Assembly: GCF_030418165.1 (NCBI RefSeq)
Contig: NZ_JAUHTQ010000002.1
Coordinates: forward strand, 1 to 64,000
Source of the DNA: Ureibacillus aquaedulcis
GTDB taxonomy: Bacteria > Bacillota > Bacilli > Bacillales_A > Planococcaceae
Direction: 5' to 3'
Length of the DNA: 64,000 nucleotides
Shown: one piece after another, positions 58,501-64,000 of the stretch
Layout: each line of letters begins with the position of its first letter
How positions within the stretch are numbered: the stretch's first letter is position 1
Notes under the pieces: model-generated
Told to the model about the DNA's origin: nothing
The model's input: the letters and a program-made list of their open reading frames with translations, nothing else
Databases searched by the model: none
Position numbers and translations under genes: made by a program

Positions 58501-59324
58501 TGGAAACGGTCATTAAGGAAAGTGATACTTTTGAGGAAAAACGCGAATTAGAAAAACTTCTTGAAGAATCTCTTTTCGAACGTTTATACAAGAACCTGCC
58601 CACATCAAACAAGAAGATGCTGGCAATTCAATATCGTATGCATGAAAATATTATGAAGACAATTTCACCATTTTATGAATATGGGAACGATTCTTTGCAA
58701 TGCGGTCTCCCAGATTCGGACGCTCTCCGGGATCATAAATTGGAAAGTCCGTTCTTTAAACGAAACGAGCATCTTTTATGGGTTGATATCCCGAACAAAC
58801 AGGAATTCTTTGAAGAACGCATGAAGGAAGGCTCAAGTTTGCTGAATGAGTCTGAAATCCAAGTCATTCGCAAAATGTTGACCGACTTGAACGAAGCCAC
58901 TGCGAAGGCAAAAGCAGAAGGTTTAATCCCGAAAGAGGAACTGAAATCGATTGGGGTAATCAGTTTCTATGCAGCGCAGGTAAAACGAATCAATCGTCTC
59001 ATTGAGCAGGAATTGAAACTCCCTCATCTACACATCCGAACTGGTTCTGTCGATAAATTCCAGGGCATGGAGATGGATGTCATTTTAGTGAGTATGGTTC
59101 GTAATAATGATAATAGGCACGGTGATATCGGGTTTGCCAAAGATTACCGCCGTTTGAATGTTGCCTTATCCCGTGCCCGGGAATTACTTGTTTTAATCGG
59201 AAGTACCGAAATGTTTGTAAACCGTCCGAAAAAAGAAGAAACGCGTAAAATGTATAAAACTTTATTAAATACAGTAAAATCACAAAATGGATACCGAAAT
59301 ACAATTGAAAGTATAATATCCTAA
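55539..59324 (+). CDS. Upf1-like SF1 helicase with internal coiled coil
   Basis: A 1261-aa SF1B helicase of the Upf1/Dna2/SMUBP2 type (COG1112). Residues 1-300 are an unrecognised N-terminal region. Motif I QGPPGTGKTT lies at 331-340, then about 500 residues of charged coiled coil (about 410-910), motif II VVIIDEVSKATPPE near 941, motif III VVLVGDHHQLPP, then QYRMHE, TGSVDKFQGMEMDVILVS and RRLNVALSRARE (motif VI). All motor motifs are intact, so the insertion is a structural arm, not decay. Start ATG at 55539, 7 nt after AAAGGGG. The next gene follows by 15 nt and is likely its partner. DNA or RNA substrate unknown. Confidence 0.92.
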   Translation: MVQIMEAIETVKCFIVLTNTAREAIKQHFQDEHSFFKLQNPFEVYIEKQSVEETSLSLTIYFDNQRNEKLKKKFGDRVVIMDCAFDLKNGLVAKSFRTRGKNTPVATNRRQRMRIRLVPSRINGHTYPKEFISTLAQLPIAQERFDFVNKRISSWEGYLKVQYKNASIDDIDATFHSIQYSSDYSKVSIRCNGIEDKEWKQLKGLSAYVKGHPREIGEVVKANKHERTIQIELNPRVAKLARTNEFDFTSEYITFSNASTKSQLNRLLKGFERLKEGLAANPNLENILFEDTPKISERKNEIELDFHNNLNEYQRAAVAGAIAAEDLYVIQGPPGTGKTTVISEICYQNAKAGLKTLIASQSNLAVDNALGRLLSNKDIRILRYGRTESIEEEGKKFIEENVSEYWKEQTYEAITKEIEGHKTKELQLKEEISNCETRIADLKAKETRLLKEIEIKVTAKEKLRVISEEISQLKKQIVPLKKEREKTEETLEKLVESRNKISTRINEIKQSLETIGSAAEIDEEIQKAKNNIIKSQQMLEYNHVKSELGKIEFQLDEVQKQSKAFADRSSMLDSTMQEVHALKKVHDVESFIEKNGIRRGYVLNRLFSDMEQIAEKLVGFKSLNEISSRLEKAMEYSQKNLGIQVRMPQLTNNDHYSLQEIDEFLTKLSRAFANKTINKDNGVRSIEGLYKRKLVLGQLAQRYRALIEESLLIFRKIKEDIIDQMMQQGGIDQSSILSFKTKEEDLKTKQAYYKTQLQSFDFTIQEVESIPSIAEIQTVRDVLEKEIIELEQNKEKIDGLKNQLSKKQEEFESVEKQITNGEAVLKEMIAQLKELNSQGIQLEKQSEQLEQITKQNPELELEKTKEKINNEEQGIEKLHKKIDMLPVAQSMQLQWKALLEQATEHDLDEIRKLYVKHANVIGTTCVASANKEFMENYPIFDVVIIDEVSKATPPELLLPMLKGKKVVLVGDHHQLPPLIGDDTFEETLETVIKESDTFEEKRELEKLLEESLFERLYKNLPTSNKKMLAIQYRMHENIMKTISPFYEYGNDSLQCGLPDSDALRDHKLESPFFKRNEHLLWVDIPNKQEFFEERMKEGSSLLNESEIQVIRKMLTDLNEATAKAKAEGLIPKEELKSIGVISFYAAQVKRINRLIEQELKLPHLHIRTGSVDKFQGMEMDVILVSMVRNNDNRHGDIGFAKDYRRLNVALSRARELLVLIGSTEMFVNRPKKEETRKMYKTLLNTVKSQNGYRNTIESIIS

Positions 59325-59339
59325 ATTGAAGGAGGAGCA

Positions 59340-60119
59340 ATGGAACTACATTCCTTACAGCAGTCGCTTGAAGAAGAACTAACAAAAAAATCAAGAGCTA
59401 CTATACTACAATCTGATACTTGGTGTGTTCCTGTTCATTCATTGAATGTCACTTATAAGCCTGTCATTCGAACAAAAATGGATATTTTAATGAAAATGCT
59501 CTTTCTTTCATTGAAAGACACAAAGTTTGAAAGTGCCGAGCAAATCAGCGAAATTCTCCTTGTTGAACAACTTTTTGTGGAAGATTTATTATCGAAAATG
59601 CAAAAGACGGGTCTGATTGAAAAATTAGATTCATACTTTCGATTAACGGAAAAAGGGCAAAAACAATTTGCAACGGGGGTCTTTGAAGAGGAGCAGGATG
59701 AAACTTCAACAGAGCTTTTATATAGTCCGACTCATACAAACTTTCTATATGGAGACATAGAAGAGGTTCTTGATTTCGAAGATTTTCCCGAAGAAATCTT
59801 CCGTTATCAAGTAAAAGATATTAATCTTTCTTTTGAAGATAGCGTCGTGATTTCGGAAATTCAATCTAATAAAAATGATAGCGAAAAAGCTGAAGGAGAA
59901 CAGGGAAAACTTCATATCACATCCATCGACTCTGTTGAGGATATCCAAGTTAATGATGTACCATGTATCGAATTTTTACTTTATGACGAAGAAAAAGATT
60001 TATTTTCAATACGCGTATGGAATACTTTAACAAACCAATGGGATGAGCAATTACAGCAGCTCATTTCAGATAATGAAAAAACAACATGGAGAGACAAGTT
60101 AGCAAAAGAACCTCAATAG
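59340..60119 (+). CDS. Unrecognised winged-helix partner of the SF1 helicase
   Basis: A 259-aa protein. Residues about 40-105 form a winged helix (KMDILMKMLFLSL, AEQISEILLVEQLFVEDLL, KMQKTGLIEKLD, RLTEKGQ), then a strongly acidic linker and a C-terminal beta-rich domain with VNDVPCIEFLLYDEEKD. ATG 4 nt after AAGGAGG, 15 nt behind the helicase gene, so cotranscribed and probably functionally linked. I recognise no family. A DNA-binding adaptor for the helicase is the simplest reading (inference). Confidence 0.75.
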   Translation: MELHSLQQSLEEELTKKSRATILQSDTWCVPVHSLNVTYKPVIRTKMDILMKMLFLSLKDTKFESAEQISEILLVEQLFVEDLLSKMQKTGLIEKLDSYFRLTEKGQKQFATGVFEEEQDETSTELLYSPTHTNFLYGDIEEVLDFEDFPEEIFRYQVKDINLSFEDSVVISEIQSNKNDSEKAEGEQGKLHITSIDSVEDIQVNDVPCIEFLLYDEEKDLFSIRVWNTLTNQWDEQLQQLISDNEKTTWRDKLAKEPQ

Positions 60120-60202
60120 AACGAAAAGTACAAATGTGATTTTTAGAAAACTCGAATATTGCAAAAGTTTATGATCCATGTTACCATTAGTTTAATTTCA
60201 TC

Positions 60203-60367
60203 TATCTTATCAAGAGAAGCAGAGGGAAATGGCCCGATGAAGCTTCAGCAACCTCTAACATCGTTAGAAAGGTGCTAATTCCAGCAAGACACTAGTGTCT
60301 TGGGAGATAAGAGTGCGCGTATAACACATACCCTCTCATTCTCAAGCTGGAATGGGAGGTTTTTTAT
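60203..60367 (+). promoter_or_regulatory. SAM-I (S-box) riboswitch with terminator, controlling metA
   Basis: P1 pairs CTTATC (60206-60211) with GATAAG (60306-60311). Between them are the conserved AGAGGGAAATGGCCC, GAAGCTTCAGCAACC and GGTGCTAATTCCAGCA segments of the SAM-I aptamer. The expression platform is a terminator CCTCTCATTC/GAATGGGAGG at 60331-60367 ending in T6. High S-adenosylmethionine should favour termination ahead of metA. Confidence 0.97.
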
Positions 60368-60414
60368 TGTGTAAATAGAATGAATTTGGCATGTAGAGAA
60401 ATGGGGGAACAAGA

Positions 60415-61353
60415 ATGCCGATAAATATACCAAAAAATTTACCTGCTGGCGAAATATTGCGACAAGAGAAAATCTTCGTTATGGAGGAAGACCGTGCAAG
60501 CACACAACAAATTCGACCTTTAAATATTTTAGTGTGTAATTTAATGCCCGAAAAAGAAAAAACAGAGCTGCAATTACTGCGGTTACTAGGTAATACACCA
60601 TTACAAACAAATGTGACCTTCTTAAACACGGCTACATATGCATCAAAAAATGTTTCAAAATCACATTTGGAGACATTTTATAAGACTTTCCATGAAATTA
60701 AACATCGCAGGTTCGATGGCATGATTATTACCGGAGCTCCAATTGAACGTATGGAGTTTGAAGACGTTATTTATTGGGAAGAAATCTCGGAAATCATGGA
60801 CTGGGCGAAAGAAAATGTTACTTCATGTATGTATATATGCTGGGGAGCACAGGCTGCCCTATATAAACATTTCAATATCGGTAAATTCGAACTCCCTAAA
60901 AAATGTTCGGGCATTTATTCCCATGTGATCACGGATTTAACGGTTGACTTAGTGCGTGGATTTAGTGATGAATATGTTGCACCACACTCACGCTATACTT
61001 CTGTTTCGTTAGAGGATGTACGAAACCATCCGGAACTAGATTTACTTAGCTATTCAGAAGAAGCCGGACCATTTATTGTCCAATCAAAAGACTCAAAACA
61101 CATCATGATTACTGGGCACTTGGAATATGATGCAACCACTTTGGCTGATGAATATGCGCGAGATGTAGAAAAAGGGGACCCGGTTGACTTGCCTGTGAAC
61201 TACTTCCCTGAAAACGACCCAACGAACACACCGAAAAATACTTGGCGTGCTCATTCCTATCTGCTGTTCTATAATTGGCTCAACTATTATGTTTACCAAG
61301 AAACACCATTCGATTGGCACTATGTGGATGATACGATTGAGTTCCATATTTAA
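60415..61353 (+). CDS. metA: Homoserine O-acetyltransferase MetA
   Basis: A 312-aa MetA-fold acyltransferase. Nucleophile Cys142 lies in MYICWGAQAA, His235 and Glu237 in MITGHLEYD. Residue 111 is Glu (GAPIER): in this family Glu111 marks acetyl-CoA users (as in B. cereus) while Gly marks succinyl-CoA users. So O-acetylhomoserine is the predicted product, the usual substrate of MetI-type enzymes. It is controlled by the SAM-I switch upstream. GGGGGAAC ribosome site and its own terminator. Confidence 0.96.
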   Translation: MPINIPKNLPAGEILRQEKIFVMEEDRASTQQIRPLNILVCNLMPEKEKTELQLLRLLGNTPLQTNVTFLNTATYASKNVSKSHLETFYKTFHEIKHRRFDGMIITGAPIERMEFEDVIYWEEISEIMDWAKENVTSCMYICWGAQAALYKHFNIGKFELPKKCSGIYSHVITDLTVDLVRGFSDEYVAPHSRYTSVSLEDVRNHPELDLLSYSEEAGPFIVQSKDSKHIMITGHLEYDATTLADEYARDVEKGDPVDLPVNYFPENDPTNTPKNTWRAHSYLLFYNWLNYYVYQETPFDWHYVDDTIEFHI

Positions 61354-61391
61354 ACTTGCTTGTTATTTTATAATCCATAATTCTATCAAAC

Positions 61392-61420
61392 AAACCCACA
61401 ATTTTTTTGTGGGTTTTTAT
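61392..61420 (+). terminator. Intrinsic terminator after metA
   Basis: AAACCCACAA/TTGTGGGTTT hairpin followed by T. Confidence 0.95.
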
Positions 61421-61483
61421 TTTTAAAAGATGAATAGGTACCGCATTTATAGGATAAATACTAGAGAAAGGAGGTTTTAGAAA

Positions 61484-62344
61484 ATGACAGAACAAATGAA
61501 TTATGGCGAGGATTATAAGTATATTCCGATGACATCAATTGGAAGTGGTACAGGTCAGGAGGTAATGCCTGATATTTACTCTTTTACAATTCAAGTAGTC
61601 AATTTGTGCATGATTGGGGATCCGAACAATTCGACAGGGTGGACATTAGTCGATGCGGGGATGCCTAAGTCCGTAAATACGATTATTAAGGAAGCAGAAA
61701 AGCGCTTTGGTTCAAACGCACGTCCAAATGGCATTGTATTAACCCACGGGCATTTTGATCATGTAGGGGCAATCATTGAGTTAGTCGAGCATTGGGATGT
61801 ACCGGTTTATGCCCATGAATTAGAAATCCCATACCTGACAGGGGTAAAAAGCTATCCCGATCCAGACCCGACTGTTGAAGGTGGATTGGTTGCAAGAATG
61901 TCTCCTTTCTTTCCCAAAGAACCGATAAATCTAGGAGAGCATGTAAAGACGTTGCCTAGTGATGGTTCGGTACCCTTATTAATGGACTGGAAATGGGTGC
62001 ATACACCAGGGCATTCTCCTGGACACGTCTCCTTCTTCAGAGAAGCAGATGGGGCTTTGGTGGCAGGTGACGCATTTGTAACGGTCAAGCAGGAATCGCT
62101 TTTTAAAGTGCTCGTACAGGAGCAAGAAATTAGTGGGCCTCCGCGCTATTTGACAACAGATTGGAAGGAAGCTTGGCACTCTGTGAAAAAACTTAGAGAC
62201 TTAAAACCAACCGTTGCAGTTACAGGTCATGGTTTCCCATTGCAAGGTAAAGAATTAACGGACAAACTAGATTTGTTAGTAAATGATTTTGACAAGATTG
62301 CAATACCAAAGTACGGCCGGTATGTGGATGGGTTGGAACACTAG
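61484..62344 (+). CDS. MBL-fold metallo-hydrolase
   Basis: A 286-aa metallo-beta-lactamase-fold enzyme. THGHFDHVGA is the HxHxDH motif; later ligands are in HTPGHSPGHV, AGDAF and TGHGFP, so a two-metal site is complete. It may act on thioesters, lactones or similar (glyoxalase II-like layout), but the substrate is not readable from the sequence. Start ATG 9 nt after AAAGGAGG. Monocistronic with a terminator. Confidence 0.93.
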   Translation: MTEQMNYGEDYKYIPMTSIGSGTGQEVMPDIYSFTIQVVNLCMIGDPNNSTGWTLVDAGMPKSVNTIIKEAEKRFGSNARPNGIVLTHGHFDHVGAIIELVEHWDVPVYAHELEIPYLTGVKSYPDPDPTVEGGLVARMSPFFPKEPINLGEHVKTLPSDGSVPLLMDWKWVHTPGHSPGHVSFFREADGALVAGDAFVTVKQESLFKVLVQEQEISGPPRYLTTDWKEAWHSVKKLRDLKPTVAVTGHGFPLQGKELTDKLDLLVNDFDKIAIPKYGRYVDGLEH

Positions 62345-62353
62345 ATTCCCTTA

Positions 62354-62382
62354 AAAAAAGGATGCGACGAGCATCCTTTTCT
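62354..62382. terminator. Intrinsic terminator after the MBL gene
   Basis: AAAAGGATGC/GCATCCTTTT hairpin; lies against the end of the convergent broken gene. Confidence 0.9.
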
Positions 62383-62834
62383 TATTCAAATGTTAAATTG
62401 ATAGGCTCTTCAGGCAATATTTCTTGGTGTAGATTATTAGTAGTCGGGGTCTTTTTATCAACAACAACCAGCTGGAAGTTATCCGCCCAAACTTTTCCTT
62501 TTCCTATCAATAGGACTCCAAAATAAATCGATGTACTTTCCTCCGGCACATCCAGCACAATTGTATACTGGTTCCATTCCGTTGATCCGGATATCGAACG
62601 ATTATCCATATTATCAAAAGCCAGTGTATCGCCTGATGCCTGTCAACTCTCATCCATGCACCTGATTTAGTTACATCTTCCGTCTTTAGGAAGCAAGATA
62701 ATTTTAATCTTTTCCCCTGGTCTTGCTTCGCTTGAAATTCTTGAATCATGGTTGCAAATTGCTGCTCATTTACTTTTTTGACTGAAGAAAGTACACCGGA
62801 ACTCGAACCAGTATGAAATACGAGGAAACAAACA
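62382..62834 (-). pseudogene. Frameshifted C-terminal fragment of an unrecognised protein
   Basis: Two reading frames on the minus strand join if one missing base near 62641 is supplied: an upstream part with SSVKKVNEQQFATMIQEFQA and TKSGAWMRVD, and a downstream part with DTLAFDNMDNRSISG, YTIVLDVPEES and YFGVLLIGKGKVW. The downstream part resembles beta-sandwich modules attached to other Bacillus proteins, such as some regulators, but I cannot name it. The N-terminal end runs into the truncated PadR fragment, so a rearrangement joined two broken genes. Confidence 0.6.
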
Positions 62835-62837
62835 ACC

Positions 62838-63050
62838 AAGGGCGATTTTGTCAGTGGTCCAGCTTCTCTATATACCATTATTAAAAAATTACTAAAGGAA
62901 GAACTGATTATTTTACATGATGATTCAGACTCCAAGAGGAAAGTATACGCGCTTACGGAGAAGGGCAGGGAAGTGTTGACAGTGGATATTAAACGGCGAA
63001 AAGTCATGCTCGAACTCGCTGAAAAAGGGCTAAAGGAGGAAAATGGGTAA
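62838..63050 (+). pseudogene. Truncated PadR-family regulator
   Basis: A 70-codon frame opening inside the PadR fold (KGDFVSGPASLYTIIKKLL, then the wing KRKVYALTEKG and a C-terminal dimerisation helix). The first about 50 residues, including the start codon and first helices, are missing; the break lies at the junction with the fragment to the left. It abuts a DUF2812 remnant, mirroring the intact pair at 8819-9681 and indicating a decayed paralogous locus. Confidence 0.8.
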
Positions 63051-63585
63051 TGAGAAGAACAAATTATATGATGTCCGGGGGATTGGCTTTTGGTGAGAAA
63101 AGAGATTTAGAAAAGCTAAAGCTAAAAGCAAAACAAGGATGGCATTTAAAAAATCTTGCCTTTGCAGGGTATCGTCTAGAAAAATCAACGCAAGAAGATC
63201 TACAGTACAGTATTGACTATCGCTAAAGGACGGCGAGAAAGAGGAATACTTGGAATTGTTTGCTTTGGCTGGATGGGAACACCTTTCCTCTAGCTATGAT
63301 GTGCATATTTTCAAAGCTAAACCAGGTACGACACCAATCTACAGTGATACAGAGTCGGCAGTAGATAAACTTGATCGACTTTCAAAATCAGTATTTATAA
63401 TCGGCAAATTTATTTTTCCATTTACCCTATTATGTATCATCATGATGAAACTCTTTACAGGACCAATTGAACAATATAGTACCATTGCCTTTTGTATATC
63501 AATTGTTTTCGCAACTCCAACACTAATGATGTTAGTAGCATTATTTTATCGTAAAAGAAAACTAAGAACGCTGAAACAACTCTAA
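63050..63585 (+). pseudogene. Frameshifted DUF2812 gene
   Basis: The ATG at 63050 overlaps the PadR stop by one base, as in an operon. The first frame (GEKRDLEKLKLKAKQGWHLK, then LAFAGYRLEKS) runs to a TAA at about 63224; the frame from about 63225 continues the same protein (KEEYLELFALAGWEHL, then two membrane helices and a basic tail). One base change at the join explains it. Pseudogene unless the frame slip is a sequencing error. Confidence 0.82.
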
Positions 63586-63601
63586 TGATACGCCATTTAA
63601 A

Positions 63602-63630
63602 GTGGGTTTTCCGAAATGAGAAAACCCACA
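63602..63630. terminator. Bidirectional terminator at the end of the DUF2812 remnant
   Basis: GTGGGTTTTC/GAAAACCCAC hairpin, between convergent genes. Confidence 0.85.
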
Positions 63631-63637
63631 TCTTTGT

Positions 63638-64000
63638 TTACAGTAAGAATGTCGCAACAATCGTTGTTACGAGTAGACCAATGACAACAGGAACCAAGTT
63701 TCTGCGTGCCAATTCAAATGGACTGACATTACAAATCGCTGCAGCAGGAATCAATGCCCAAGGAACAAGTGTACCTCCACCGACCCAGATTGCGGCAATT
63801 TGGCCAAGAGCCGTAAGAGTAGCTGTTCCTTCACCAATTGCAGTACCAAAGAGGTTCGCAATGGACCCGGCTAACGTGATTCCCGAGAAACCGGAACCAT
63901 CCAAACCTGTAATGGCACCAACAGTTGTTAAAGTGATAGCAGCAATCTCACCTGTTAATGGCACGATAGCGGCAAGAGCAACACCGAGGTCATTCACTAT
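63638..64000 (-). CDS. C-terminal part of an integral membrane transporter (cut by the window edge)
   Basis: Frame open to the right edge; about 120 C-terminal residues visible: repeated glycine-rich helices (LTGEIAAITLTTVGAITGLD, GFSGITLAGSIANLFG) and a final WVGGGTLVPWALIPAAAI and NLVPVVIGLLVTTIVATFLL. This is a multi-helix carrier, probably an ion-coupled organic acid or cation transporter, but too little is present to name the family. The gene starts beyond the window. Confidence 0.7.
   Translation of the reverse strand: MVNDLGVALAAIVPLTGEIAAITLTTVGAITGLDGSGFSGITLAGSIANLFGTAIGEGTATLTALGQIAAIWVGGGTLVPWALIPAAAICNVSPFELARRNLVPVVIGLLVTTIVATFLL

Overview
The window reads as chromosome of a low-GC, endospore-forming member of the Bacillales, most likely the Lysinibacillus/Solibacillus group (Planococcaceae/Caryophanaceae). 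The evidence is the set of spore coat and sporulation-type genes (CotD, CotF, YjcZ, a coat-type cupin), an S-layer-homology surface enzyme, Bacillus-style RNA switches (T-box, SAM-I), the ccdA-ccdB-ccdC block, and strong AGGAGG ribosome sites with many TTG starts. Genus is inference. No prophage, insertion sequence or CRISPR array was seen.

Layout, left to right. 1-8.6 kb: serC, a YjcZ-type peptide, a DUF2339 membrane protein, an SDR protein lacking the catalytic YxxxK, a TelA-family protein, two spore-type genes and an HSL-type esterase. 8.7-11.8 kb: a four-gene unit (PadR repressor, DUF2812 protein, NatA/NatB-like ABC exporter) with a large operator on its promoter. 11.9-12.3 kb: a gene desert with a 52-bp degenerate tandem repeat and a possible gene remnant. 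12.3-15.8 kb: a heterodimeric ABC exporter with one degenerate ATP site. 16-24 kb: RarD, CcdA-CcdB-CcdC, a DUF1659/DUF2922/YvrJ trio, a SCO copper protein, a cystathionine synthase, MscL, a lytic transglycosylase and a small membrane protein. 24.3-35.3 kb: the branched-chain amino acid block, a lone 35-codon Leu/Ile/Val-rich gene, then ilvD, a T-box leader and ilvBNC-leuABCD.

35.3-46 kb: an MFS exporter divergent from an XRE-TPR regulator with three copies of one operator between them, radical-SAM YfkAB, a 640-residue beta-helix protein, a DUF2785 protein and aconitase. 46-55 kb: an SLH-anchored 5'-nucleotidase, small unknowns, a YhdT-PanF pantothenate importer, a GIY-YIG protein, a CotF pair, tRNA-Asn, a YetF-type protein and thioesterase YneP. 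55.5-60.1 kb: a 1261-residue Upf1-like SF1 helicase, with about 500 residues of coiled coil inside its motor, followed by an unrecognised winged-helix partner. This is the best candidate in the window for an undescribed two-component system. 60.2-64 kb: a SAM-I riboswitch with metA, an MBL-fold hydrolase, a patch of broken genes including a decayed second PadR-DUF2812 pair, and a transporter cut by the right edge.

How the genes work together: ilvDBNC-leuABCD makes valine, isoleucine and leucine, with the T-box sensing an uncharged tRNA. MetA and MetI, about 40 kb apart, carry out consecutive steps of methionine synthesis, with metA under SAM control. CcdA-C and the SCO protein belong to cytochrome and oxidase assembly. 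Several exporter loci carry their own local repressors and read as drug or stress response units.
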